From assembly GCF_052857255.1 (NCBI RefSeq), contig NC_135497.1, positions 350,068,799-350,132,798 on the forward strand: a DNA stretch of 64,000 nt, written 5' to 3'. Of this stretch, positions 40,825 through 51,227 are shown one piece after another. This DNA is from Amblyomma americanum (lineage: Eukaryota > Arthropoda > Arachnida > Ixodida > Ixodidae). A model generated the notes under the pieces. That model ran no database searches. It was not told the DNA's origin and was given only the letters and a program-made list of their open reading frames with translations. The first letter of the stretch is position 1, and the number at the start of each line of letters is the position of its first letter. The position numbers were made by a program, and so were the translations under genes.

Positions 40825-41790
40825 TTATTTCTGTGAATCATGATCGTCTTCGGAGGAAGCATCAACGACTTTCTCACCAGCCTTATCATCGCTAGCTGCC
40901 GTAACTTTCTGCTTCGTTAGAATCGTCAAGGAAGGCGCATCCTGTTTCACTTTCAGCCCTGCAGAACCAGCTGGTTCCTCCGCATCCGTCTCATCCATTA
41001 GAAGCTGAGATGAGTCCTCACTTGTCCCTGGTCCAGCAATACTCGCGTAACTGAGTGCACACTGGCCATCATCGTGGCCGAACCGTCGACAAACTCCACA
41101 ACGTGGAACGCGGCACTCTTTACGGATGTGGCCGGTACGCCGACAGCGGAAGCACAAGGGAGCCCGGCCAGGAACGACGACAAGAGTCAACTCACGGCGA
41201 CGTTCAGCTGGTATAGCAGGTCGTCGAGTTTCACGCCGGCTTTCATCTTTAGGGTGACCAACCGTGTCGTTGAGCCCTTTCCTGTCATGTCATGTGCCCG
41301 CCAGCGCTCCCGGGCAGTTTCCGAAACCTTTCCATACGGTGCGAAGGCTGCTCGCACCTCTTCGTCGGGCACACTGTGTAGAAGCCAGTGCGACTTCAGG
41401 CACACGTCCTGATTCGCCAGGCAGCGACGCTTTTTTCACAAGTAGCTCGCCGATGCCTGTAATCCGCTTTACCGCCTCGGCATTCCGTAAAGTGATGGCC
41501 CAGGCGTGACTCATGCGATACGCCCCCAGGGCTATAACGTCCGGTATCAGCGAATGTTCCGCCAACGCGTCGTGGAAATCTTCCACACGGTACGGACTGG
41601 CCGCGACATCAGCATGCAAAAAAACTGTATTTAAAACGAAACGCCCTGTAGGCAAGCCTGGTAGAACAACCTGGTATTCACTTTCCCTTTCCGCAGTCCT
41701 GTTAGTGCGGCCAGACATGGCCGCCGAAGCCGCTCCTACGGAGCCCGTCATTATACGTCCGTTCACAGGCGTGGCCGGAAGCTGAAGCAT
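40825..41790 (-). pseudogene. LINE-A2 ORF1, Gag-like protein with two CCHC knuckles
   Basis: N-half from about ATG 41751: MTGSVGAASAAMSGR, TVFLHADVAASPYRVEDFHD, DVIALGAYRMSHAW. Middle in a second frame (41405-41187): SHWLLHSVPDEEVRAAFAPY, KGSTTRLVTLKMKAGVKLDD. C-half in a third frame (41190-40825): CFRCRRTGHIRKEC and CGVCRRFGHDDGQC, then an acidic tail to 40825. Two frameshifts. This paralogue lacks the MITE found in LINE-A1. Confidence 0.8.
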
Positions 41791-41808
41791 CCATTACACC
41801 ATGAGACC
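41791..41808 (-). repeat. 18-nt tRNA-Gln 5' segment flanking LINE-A2 (target duplication)
   Basis: The minus strand GGTCTCATGGTGTAATGG equals nucleotides 1-18 of tRNA-Gln and is followed directly by LINE-A2. The other copy is the start of the tRNA-Gln at 28153-28136 (16 of 18 identical). Confidence 0.85.
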
Positions 41809-41813
41809 GCATC

Positions 41814-41885
41814 TGCCGTCGCCAGGAATCGAACCCGGACCTTTTAAGTGAAAGCCAGGTATCCTAGCCGCTAGACCACGCCGGA
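41814..41885 (-). tRNA. tRNA-Glu-like (anticodon TTC), degenerate
   Basis: Minus strand: GGTCTAGCGGCTAGGATACC (A box and D arm), anticodon loop CTTTCAC (TTC), B box GGGTTCGATTCC, ending CGACGGCA. The D arm and T arm fit tRNA-Glu, but the anticodon stem is poorly paired on the 3' side (TTAAAAGG) and the acceptor stem does not pair well. It is likely a pseudogene or the remains of a cluster unit. Confidence 0.55.
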
Positions 41886-41968
41886 ACGAGGGGAAGCGGT
41901 GCAAGCGGGTGCACAAGAAATGTCCAGGGCAGTTTAAGTGAGAAAAAGAAAAAGAAGTACAAAAGCGC
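41886..41968 (-). other. spacer between tRNA-Gln and tRNA-Glu-like, second copy
   Basis: Homologous to 28005-28081. Sense strand after the tRNA-Gln has TTTT and T5 runs suitable as Pol III terminators. Confidence 0.6.
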
Positions 41969-42040
41969 AGGTCTCATCGACATTTGAACTCAGATCGCTG
42001 GATTTAGAGTCCAAAGTGCTAACCATTACATCATGCGACC
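41969..42040 (-). tRNA. tRNA-Gln-like, anticodon position CTA
   Basis: 72-nt relative of the tRNA-Gln at 28082 (ATGATGTAATGGTTAGCAC, T loop GTTCAAATG). The loop CTCTAAA puts CTA where tRNA-Gln has CTG. Other changes (GTCGCATG in the acceptor, GTCGATGAG in the T stem) point to a pseudogene. LINE-A3's A-rich 3' end abuts its 5' base. Confidence 0.65.
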
Positions 42041-42650
42041 TCTTTTCTTTTTATTGCCGAGCTTCGACAGAGTATACAAAAAAAAAATTTACATGATACA
42101 TCTTCCAGTGGGAATCTGACACTCAACCAGCCGCTGCTGCTGGCTTGGTCATGTTGAAAGTCCCTCAGGGACACCAAGGGCTCTACCCTCGAGAGCCATT
42201 CAGGAATTTGATCGGCCGTTTTTTGTATTTCAATAAACGAGTGCACACTCTCACGAAAGTAAATTCGGGCACGCCTCGCATCCGGTTCACAGTAGTGTTG
42301 AGCCATTCGCGAGCGCCAAATAGCGTGGAGACCCAAAACCAGTATTGTGTCATAATTGGCACGCCCTCTTGGTTTTGTAGAGGGAGATAACGTATTCTAT
42401 ATGTGTCTACAAGGAAGTCTTTCTTGAGCGTTCTTTGCAAGACATCGCAGTAGTAGACTCCTTCCCAGCAGTGCAAGAATACATGATTGATTGTCTCTGG
42501 CTCCTTGCAAATCGAACAATCTGAGCCCCAAGGCAGAAAAATTCTCTTTTTCTCTATAGATGCTTTCACGGCCAGTTTTTCTATCTGTAACCTAAAAAAG
42601 GAAGATTTAGCGGCCGGCGGTACCTGAATTTTCTTCACCCTCTTCAACAC
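42031..42650 (-). pseudogene. LINE-A3 ORF2, zinc-finger C-terminus
   Basis: CSICKEPETINHVFLHCW (C-x2-C-x7-H-x4-C), LKKDFLVDTYRIRYLPLQNQ, then in an overlapping frame ARRARIYFRESVHSFIEIQK, IPEWLSRVEPLVSLRDF. The DYFR/RDF end matches 28234-28548 and the plus-strand piece at 9517-9712. Confidence 0.78.
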
Positions 42651-44120
42651 ATTACCGCCCTAGCCTCCACGGTACATGGCCCTCTACAATGGTTCAGGCA
42701 GAACAACATCACGTAAATCCCGGGAGTGTGTTCTTTTTACAGTAGAGAGGTACTGCAGCGAAAAACGAGCAGCCAAAAATATAACACTCATTACCACTTC
42801 TCTGCTGTATCCAAAAATCCGACCTTGAATGTTACCTGTTCTCGCAATCGATTCTGGTAACGCACGGCCCAGCCTTACTTGCCAGATTGTACGCAAGAAG
42901 GGATCACTCACGGCACGAAAAAATAAAAACCTTCTCATGACTTGGCGCAAGAACAGATGGCGCAGGTCTAGGCCTCCATCTATTACACTTCTAAACAAAT
43001 TTCTGCCTCTGCATTGTTCCCAGGTCGAGGCCCAGACAAACAATGAAAAAATGCGCTGCAGTTTCTGCACGTTGGTTCGTGAACAGTGCAGTACCTGCAT
43101 CACGTAACACAGCTTGCTGATGAATAAGTTGCACACTGTAGCCCTCGCGAAAGTCGATAACTGAGTCCCTCTCCATCTGTCAGCTTTTGCAGGTGTGTCT
43201 TCCAACTGACTTTTCCAACACGGTTCTCTGTCTTGATAACACTCCAGTGGGACCCCTAACACTTGATCGAAGTCGTCACCAAGGACTCATTCTCAAAGTT
43301 AACGGGAGTCGCTGGCCATTCACCATACCAGAAGCAAACATATTTTTCAAAATATACTCGTCTTCCTGTCGATTGGCTAAATTGCCGAACACAATCGATG
43401 GCCTTTTTTATGCTCTCACCAACCACGAAAACGGCTACGTCGACCACATTAGCCAGCAACTTATTTTCTGTCGCTTGTAACCTAAAACTATGAATACCGT
43501 CAATCTGTATTGTGCTCAAAAACAGGGCTTGTATGTATACACCAAACAAAAGAGGGCGGAGGGAGCAGCCCTGGCACACCAAGCTCTTATTTATTATTAT
43601 TCTAGTTGCGCAATTGCAGTACGACATGGCCACTCTCTTCATGATGGCCAATCAAACATTCACCTGATCCAAAATTAAATCAAAAGTTCATGTGCCACGC
43701 AGTCAAATGCCTTTTCCACGTCTAACTGAAGAATAGCTACACGACTGCTTGTAATATTAAAACACTCAAGCACGCATCTTGCTTGGTGAATATTAGACAT
43801 AATAGAACGGCCTTTGATGCCACATGTGTGATGAGCACCTACTATCATATTCATTACCCTTTGTTACCTCCTTGCTAAGACCTTCATAAATAATTTGTAG
43901 TCCACGTTAGTGAATGAAATAGGCCTGCTATGACACCTCCCCATTCAAACTTGTCAACCCGATTGCGCTCAGCCCGGGTTTTTTCCGAGACCAAGGCTCG
44001 TTTTGTTGCTTCTTCACCGAAAACCGACTCTTCAGCTTCCGCAAGCACCAGCGCACCACGATAACGCTCTTCTTCCATAACTTCTATCTTTTGTTTAATT
44101 TTCTTCACGTCATCAACCAC
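42041..44120 (-). mobile_element. LINE-A3, 5'-truncated Tx1-like LINE ending at tRNA-Gln
   Basis: Minus-strand pieces: linker 44120-43930 (EERYRGALVLAEAEESVFG, EEATKRALVSEK), a jump to RT from about 43930 (PISFTNVDYKLFMKVLAR, GAHHTCGIKGRSIMSN, AILQLDVEKAFDCV), palm 43651-43256, C-terminal region 43262-42684, zinc-finger region 42650-42183 and last frame 42336-42031. 3' end GGCAATAAAAAGAAAAGAG at the tRNA junction. An internal deletion removed the RT fingers. 5' break at about 44120. Confidence 0.78.
42684..43651 (-). pseudogene. LINE-A3 ORF2, RT palm end and thumb
   Basis: 43651-43256: CQGCSLRPLLFGVYIQALFL, then KLLANVVDVAVFVV where the paralogue has MLAYADDIAVFC, so the YADD catalytic box is mutated (ANVVD) and the copy is inactive. 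43262-42684: LGVPLECYQDREPCWKSQLE, LFVWASTWEQCRGRNLFRSV, DGGLDLRHLFLRQVMRRFLF, RDLRDVVLPEPL. Confidence 0.78.
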
Positions 44121-46004
44121 ACAAACCAGATTAAATAGTTAATGGGAACAATTGGGAAAAAAAGAAAAATGCGTTCAAAGGTGTCAAACTGCACAAAATG
44201 GAAAGCCTTACCTACAACACTATGGCGTCATAGCCTTAAGGCGGAGGTTGTCTCGTCCAATTTTTGTTTTATTACCTTCTTTGAACGTAACAAAACATCC
44301 GTACATATGTACTGCGTCTACATCACTTGACAAGTAAAAAGCGCGAGCGGAAATCTGCTTCGCTCACGCCAGACGATCAAATGAGTTTTAGCGGTACAAG
44401 GTCGTCTATTACTGAAAGCCACTCTGGTGGCTCATTTTGGTTCTTAAACACGTCGCTTATATAGGAGACGCTCTCTACAATTTTAGCCAAAGAACGGAAC
44501 CTGACAACGCAGCTTCTCCTTGAATCATCGATCATCCAATCGAAACTGGTACCATTAACCGCACTGTAGGAAGCATACCGATAATCTATTACCAGTCATT
44601 AAGTCACAAAATTTCCTCCTAAAATGCGCCTACTTGCTTTGTCCGCCTCATTGTGAGCAAGGAACCCGTACGGGTTCCGGAGCGTCTTTCATCATTGTGT
44701 CACTTGGTCAGCGACTGCAAAAAAAAAATTCACTTGTATGCCTGACCAGACAAATTTTCGTCGAATCCAGTGATTAAAACCACTCAGTGATCGAAGACTG
44801 GAATTGAATAGCGCTGTGACAGATTTAGATATCCCTAAGCACAAAAAAAACATTGCTATAATTGCACTTTGCTTGTGAGATTGCTCACTGTAGTCAGTGC
44901 CTGTATTTTGTCTTGTTTTTGCCCTTTCCAGCTTATAAAAATTGTGTTTTTAGAGAAAGGTTTTACTTTTACGTTAGAAAGTGGTAATCTATCAGCACAA
45001 GCCGACTTCAGTTCCTCTTCAGCATCCCCTTAAAACATCAGTATAATGTCAAGCATGTGCCTGTAGGGCCTTGGCGTGCACTGCGAAGACTGTGAATGCT
45101 GCCCTGTCAGCGCCTGTCCCTTCATTATGTGTTCTTTCTAAGTTGTCCCGTCCTTTTAGAATTTGAATCTGTCCTGTCTTTGAAATGACGACTACTCTGC
45201 TCAAATGCAGGGATAAAGCCACAAGCAAAATGAAAAAAAAAGTAAAATTCTGAGTTTTCAGGTAAGTTCGTGAGCGAAAAAGAGCGGCTGTTTTTGTTTT
45301 CTGCCGCCTCTGCTGTCTACGTGTAAAACAAGCGGGACTGGTGGTCATGCCACGGATTGCGAAGGTATACGTTCACGACAATGTTAACGGCATAGATTCG
45401 ACCAGCCTCCTGCCAGCTGCTGGGTTCTTTTCTGCTCACCGAAGAACCTTTCAATTTATTAGTTTGGCCTGTATTAACAAGGATGCTTCCGAAAGCGCTA
45501 AAACAGGCGCGGTGATTACCACGACACCTGCATGCCGTGAATAATTTGCGCGGGGCTTTAGCAGGTGATCTCTCGGACAAGCGGAGCGCACATCAAGAGT
45601 TCGAAGAAACCAGAGCGAAAACACACAGCAGAGGAAGAAAGACGAAAAGATGACGCACCGTACTGCCACGTGAATATTTTTGAGACCAAAGCATACAAAT
45701 TCATCCCTCACAGCCACCGATCACATCAAGATACTTTTCTCTTAATGCCTAAGGACACAAAAAAATATAGCGCAAATTTCAGAGTAATCATGAGGCCGTC
45801 ACCCAACCCTTAAGTAAAAAACCAGCGCACCTGAAAGCCTAGTTTGCATACTCGCTGGTATTTCTCTGAAAGTTATTTGTTATTTCCTTTTGGAACCCGT
45901 GTTTGCTTCGGTTTTGTGCGGTGGTTGCTACGTGTGAACGCACTGGGCTGCTCTTACACGGTTTGGCGATGCTGTCATAAATCTTATTTAAGTGAAAGTA
46001 TAAG
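44121..46004. other. no recognised gene
   Basis: Short frames on both strands without motifs; AT-rich with several A and T homopolymers. A 99-codon minus frame at 45049-45348 has one hydrophobic stretch but no family signature. Confidence 0.3.
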
Positions 46005-46135
46005 ACCCGCGTACTGTGCGATGTCAGTGCATGTTATTTTAAATAACCCCAGGTAATGGAAATTATCCGGAGCCCTCCACTTCGTCGTTCTTCATAGCCT
46101 GAGTTGCTTTGGGACGGTAAACCCCATAAAAATAA
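46005..46135 (+). mobile_element. tick SINE body/tail fragment
   Basis: TACTGTGCGATGTCAGTGC, AACCCCAGGTAATGGAAAT, CCGGAGCCCTCCACTTCG and GGGACGGTAAACCCC. These are the body and end blocks shared with the copy at 54047 and, in part, 6900-6980. Confidence 0.65.
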
Positions 46136-47135
46136 GCATAAATCTCATGTTCGTTGGTTATCTCTTGTGACCATGGTATTTCAAAGGAAAATGTACTTTA
46201 GTGGGACTGCTGACTGAACGAAATAAATGTTCTTTGCTTTTGCATCAATAAATTCAGTCGGTGTCCGGTGTAACCTGTGTGTGCTTCTCCTCCGTAGCTT
46301 CCTTGTGTGTTTTCTCACTGTTTTTGTAAATTCATCAAAACGCTCTTTGTAATGTTTTCGTGGAAATCAGATGTCATCAGAAACAAACCAGAAAGACCGG
46401 AACACTCACAGGTGGCGGACTTCCAGCTACGATGAAATGGTCGGCAACGAGGATGTTCGCATTTTTCATAGGCATCATCGAAAGAGGGGCGCGGTTCTTG
46501 ACATATGAATGTGAATTGCCCAAGCTCATTCACGCATATCATAAGTCCGTCTACATTACAAAGGCGCCACGACAATTTTCATGGGGACTCTGAGAGAAAT
46601 AGATGAGAATATTCTACGTTATCGGTGAGAAGTAAGACTCTGGCATCAATACAAACCGGGAGAGCATTAGGAAGAAATTAGCTTACTGGAGCTGTACGAT
46701 GAAGTTGAAACGATGTCATCGAATTGAGAAATATGGCATAGCTTTTCAGATTGGCACTAGCGTCAGGCGCTGGCTGCGCACGGGAACTGCGCGGATGCGC
46801 AGAGGTAGTCAAGTGGTTTAACTTACTTCGACCCCACTACCGCTACTGAGCCGACAAGGAACTGCGCATGCACGCGCTGCTTGTGTACAGCTAGCAGCCA
46901 CTGGCAGCGTCAAATGCATGCGGTAACCCTATGCTAAACCTCTCAAATGATCAGACCCAATGTGCGTGAATCTCGTTCAGCAGACCACGGTCTCAATGTT
47001 AATAAGACCAAGGCAGCAAAATAAAATTCAGGTCGGATAGGCTAGGACCAGAACAGGGTTGCCAAAAGGCCTTTAGAATATACGCCGAAACACCAAAAGC
47101 TACACTGCCTCGGAAGGCTATGCAGCAGACATGTA
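46136..47135. other. no recognised gene
   Basis: Two ~80-codon frames on opposite strands overlap at 46315-46593 but share no motif with any family I know. Confidence 0.3.
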
Positions 47136-47450
47136 GCGGGTGTGGTGATGGGAAATAACTTTTATTTCATTAAAAGGAAGGCTGCCTGTGGGACCGGTTC
47201 TCGTTGGTGGTGTCCTCAGTCCACGTCTCAGATGGCTTTTGCCATCCTGCGTGCTCGCGAGATCAGCCGTTTCTTATAGCACAGGCTTGAGCTGGACGGA
47301 GCCGGTTCCCATGAGGAGGTAGTGAGGAGAAACATAGGTTATCGCTAAGATGTGGCACTCCCACGTGGAGGGGTATAGAATGTGTTGGGCGGTGTTGCAT
47401 GACGAGCAGTGCGAGGGGGTGTACCGGTGTTCTTCCCCTTTCTTTTGCAG
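47136..47450 (-). mobile_element. I-like LINE 3' end fragment
   Basis: The minus strand ends AATGAAATAAAAG and CCATCACCACACC, comparable to the AATAAATG plus (CCA)n end of the LINE at 52635-52735. Upstream minus-strand sequence gives fragments of a terminal zinc-finger/helical region (SWEPAPSS, RRMAKAI) typical of tick I-like elements. Decayed and 5'-truncated. Confidence 0.45.
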
Positions 47451-47884
47451 TCAGAAAAGCAGCAAGCGAGAACTACGCCATTTTCAAGATTGACTTGGTA
47501 GAAGCGTCAATAGAAAACGAGGTATAGTATTGGTTGCGACTTAATTAGTCAGGTGTTCCGAAACTTCAAATCGTATCAAATTTATTATATAATGTTAGAT
47601 GGGATGACATAGATTACATACAGAAGAAGGTCCCTGAGTGACTATTGGAAATCGGCACGTAATATCAATGCCGGCAACGACATTCCTTGCTAGCTCTCAG
47701 CAATGACATAACAGGCGGCAGCAACAAGTGATAAAGGGAGAAAAGATTTTCTGTACTGGCTCCACTCCACAGCTTTTTCGTGGAGATGGTGAGGCTGTGT
47801 CTCTTCTGCTTGTGCAGTAAGAAGGACATTAGAAGGCCCCGCGCACGCAATGCGTATGCACACCAATGTTTTTTTGCCCTGCAG
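47451..47884. other. no recognised gene; ends in splice acceptor
   Basis: No motif. The last bases TTTTTTTGCCCTGCAG (to 47884) are a good polypyrimidine tract and acceptor for the following exon. Confidence 0.3.
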
Positions 47885-48108
47885 CGGTACCGCCTCATCG
47901 TGGACGTTACCACTGGCCTTCTGAAGGAGATCATAATCTGGAGAGGGGCGAAACGCTGCCGCTGCGCCAGTCCTACTGCTACGAGGCACAGCCCTCTGGA
48001 GGCAAAGCGGGTCTCAGTGGTCCTTGTACTTCCGGCGCCTACATCTTCAGCCCAGCGGACGATGAGCCGTACGACCTTGGCATGCATGCGACGGACAGGA
48101 TCATCAAG
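47885..48108 (+). pseudogene. lysosomal alpha-mannosidase-like exon, frameshifted
   Basis: A 224-nt exon-like block between TTTTTTTGCCCTGCAG and AAG/GTATAC. The first frame reads RYRLIVDVTTGLLKEII. After a 1-2-base indel near 47940 the next reads LPLRQSYCYEAQPSGGKAGL ... TSGAYIFSPADDEP. Glycoside hydrolase family 38 lysosomal alpha-mannosidases have, in this order, F-D-x-x-T-G-L-L, a L-x-x-x-Q-x-x-x-Y-Y segment and S-G-A-Y-I-F-R-P in the beta-rich region after the catalytic domain. No other exon of such a gene was found nearby, so it looks like an isolated duplicated exon. It is not part of the active site. Confidence 0.5.
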
Positions 48109-51095
48109 GTATACTGTGAGGCCGCCGCTTCAAGTGACATTATTGGCTACAATGAAGCGGACCATTAATATGGCGGTACTTAACCACAACAGAGTGGTTC
48201 GGGTTAGGGCTGCGGTTCTCTAACATGCGCAGCAAAGCATTCTATGTTCGAGACTCGTACGGAGAGGGTGCTAGCGGTAGATTTACAACTCTAGATGGCG
48301 TATCAATGCGACACCATAGCTGCCTAGAGCGAGCGCAAGAAGCACTTCAGAATAAGGAAAGCATTGGTTTTGCTAGAAATGCCGTGTTTTTTTTGCGTTC
48401 TCGTTTTCGTCAATAGGATGGAAAGGGGAAGGAAAGGTGGGGAGATTAACCGGGACAAGAAACTGGTTTGCTACTCTGCACTGGTGGAACAGATTGGGGG
48501 GGGGGGGGGATGTCGAGCAATCGCAGCTTCGTCTGGACAGTGCACGCTCCCTGTATCGTTGTCGCATATGAACGAGAGTCAGCGCAGGAACTCAGTTTTT
48601 TTTAGGCGAGGCATACCGGCGCAGTCTCACCCGCTCTTTTATCATTGATCGCCGGGGCTACTTTCTAAAACCGCGGCGCAATCAAAAGCTTCCCGCGGTT
48701 TCCGACAGTGAAGGAACCTTCACAACACGCGGAACGAGCGCGCCCGACGGAGCCGAATTTTTCCAACAGACGACATTTTTTTTTCCACTGCACCCAGCTT
48801 GCAAACAACACTCGAAGGAGTGATGTCTTAGAGGACAGGGTGACACATGTCCAAGTGCATTTAACTTCGTTTTACCGGATCTGAAGCCAATATGAGCCGC
48901 AAGAGTGCCGCGGCGGCGATGCCGTCGCGAGATCCGTTTTAGTTTGCTTCCCCGCATGATACATAAGCAGGCCGGCCGTAGCACTTCTTTGCACATGACA
49001 GTAGCGTCTAGCGAAGAACCAGTACGCCAGACTCCCAGAAGGCTACCGAAACACCACTCTATTATTTGAAAAGGGCTCACTCCACTGCCTCGAAGGAAAA
49101 TCTGATCTCAGCTTCCTTCTTGATCCTTTCGCGCTGCGGGAGTTAGGGATTGCTTCTCTGTTGACGAAGATCGTAGACATCGTCCTCGAAGCTGCACCAA
49201 AGGCCATCGCTGCATGACACTTCTCTTCGCGCCTCAAGGAACCGAATTTGTTATGGCCGCTTTCGTTTTTGGTCGCTGTCCCAAACTTGACCTCGTCAAA
49301 CCTACCGGCGCGCCGATACCGTTGGACACACCAAACACACTGCTAAGTGGTCAGACCCACACCTTGAAAACCAAAAGCAAACTGCACACGGCGCCTGTGT
49401 AGCACAGCGGGCCCACAGCGGGCAGCGAGGAGGTTGTAGAACGGGGAAGTATAATCACTTCAACGTGGACCTATCCAAATCGATATAGGCTCTGCAGGGC
49501 CGTGGGCACCGCGCTGCGGGACATCGTTCAGCGGGCCGTGTGCCTGAGCTTCGGCGTATGTTAGCACGTACCGGCATCAAAACTTGGTCGTGCCTAAGCA
49601 GACGAATCGCCCTGAGAAACACTCCGTGCGGGCCCGGCTTGAGGTGTGAAAAATGTTCGGCACGTCTCAAGCCCAGAAATTCTGGACTAGCGCATTTTTC
49701 AACGGGAAATAGTTTATGAACGCATTTTTTTCACACATAGTAATATTTCACCCTAGCAATTCAACATATCTGCAGTTCTCTCCTCGGCACGCTTCCATTT
49801 TTTTACTATTAACGTTTTTGCTATAGCCGAAATCATTCCCTGTATGTTTTCTCTGGCGGTCATAACCACTCGATGCGAGCGATGAATAAACTTTAATACA
49901 AAGATTTTGCTACGTATCACAATAATGGACCCTTACCTTCAATATTTCCTAAACAGTGCCCCACATATTCCCCAGTTGCCTCACAATTGAAATTGATGTC
50001 TAAGAATCCTGCACATTGTGCGATTCTCGATAGTTCTGGAAGGTTATGCGCACAAATTGCAGTTTACCGTGTCGAATGGATGCTCAAGTGTAGAGCACCG
50101 TTAAAATTGATATGCTCAACACGAAATGACCAACGGAGGTCATCTGGAGTTTGCTATATCCCTTTGCAGGAAAATTTTGCTTCCTAAATTATGAGATACC
50201 GAATACATGGGATTCTATGAGAGCTGTCAAGGGTAACAGCTTTTTCTTTATTATATGCATTAATTCGTTATACTCCGCTTCGTTATATACAGATTTCACT
50301 GCAGTTCTTATTGACCGAGTATACGTAGCAAGCGACTTCGTCAAACAACTTCGTAACACGCGTCCAGTCATTTAACTTCAGTCCAATTGGTGAGAAAACA
50401 TGCTTCATCGATGAACCAGCGTAGCGAAACACCACAGGAACGGGAAGTCGGCACACACTATGCGCTCTGTATGTGTTTTAAAACAAAATAAGAATTTCGA
50501 AGCAAAAGTTATGCGTTCTAGTTTCGCGCGTGCGCATTTACAACCCACGTTCCCAGCGGCTCCAGGACCAGCGTCTGTTCGGCAAGACCTTTCTTAAACC
50601 GCCCCTCTTCTGCTCCCCATAAACTACTGCATCACACAGGCAGATTAGCGCATATGGTTCTGTCGAGAAAAGTGCAGGCTTTTTCACTTGCAAATTCACA
50701 CAGATGTGGAATTTTGCGATGGGTTTTGCTTAATACCAAGTTTGATCGCAGGGGTAGCCACTACGCAGAGTTCAAGAAGTGATGTTCTTTTTTGGGCAGG
50801 GAGACCGATAGCATATGCTTCTACGCCTGTCATTCAGTCTCTGTATAATCCCTCTAAATAAGTTATTCTTGTTTTTGTCATGATTTTCGAACCCCTCAAT
50901 TTTGTAAAGAAGCAGGAAATATCAGCTGTGAATACCCAGGTGTCAAGATATAACTGTTTCTATCCAGTATTTTCCAAAGTCTATCATTCATTCCCCTGTC
51001 TTCCCAATCTAGGCCCGTTATACTTAGTGGTAAGGGCAATGACACTTTATTTTTTGTTCTTTTTTTATGTCCTACAATAGTTTTTCTCTTCCCAG
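48109..51095. other. no recognised gene
   Basis: Contains a G14 run at 48496-48509 preceded by a block (GGAAAGGTGGGGAGATTAAC, TTTGCTACTCTGCACTGG) that looks like a dispersed repeat. The rest is AT-rich with short frames. The stretch before 51095 ends in TTTTTCTCTTCCCAG, a splice acceptor. Confidence 0.3.
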
Positions 51096-51184
51096 TCCGA
51101 CTTTTTCTGCACCCTCTTGTTCAGCACATCCGCCATGTGAGGGGCGAGACCTGGTCGACAATCAACGTACCGAGGGCCCTGAGG
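51096..51184 (+). CDS. candidate penultimate exon of an unknown gene
   Basis: 89 nt between TTTTTCTCTTCCCAG and GTAAGA. With phase 2 entry it reads RLFLHPLVQHIRHVRGETWS and on to VPRALR, leaving phase 0, which fits the next exon. The composition is protein-like, but I do not recognise the family and found no upstream exon. Confidence 0.35.
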
Positions 51185-51227
51185 GTAAGATAAAGTTAAA
51201 ACCTTTTGCTTTTCTGCGCTCTCACAG

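Larger units (their letters stand above)
28154..41790 (-). mobile_element. LINE-A2, Tx1-like LINE inserted in tRNA-Gln, split by LINE-C and LINE-D
   Basis: 5' end at 41790 next to the first 18 nt of tRNA-Gln; 3' end GGCAATAAAG plus A8 at 28154 next to a full tRNA-Gln. Minus-strand content in order: ORF1 (41790-40825), endonuclease (40344-39435), linker and RT (39474-38090), [LINE-C 34711-38090 and LINE-D 29352-34696], post-RT region and C-terminal zinc finger (29337-28234), 3' UTR. The RT stops at FWHGEWDAAAE at 38095 and resumes at RYLGVPLDCYRD at 29337. LINE-A3 carries the same blocks contiguously (GEW ... LGVPLECYQD). Own sequence is about 5 kb. Confidence 0.82.

Noticed and set aside
45049..45348. 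Secreted or membrane protein on the minus strand
   Set aside because: The hydrophobic stretch is not at the N-terminus and no splice or regulatory context supports it.
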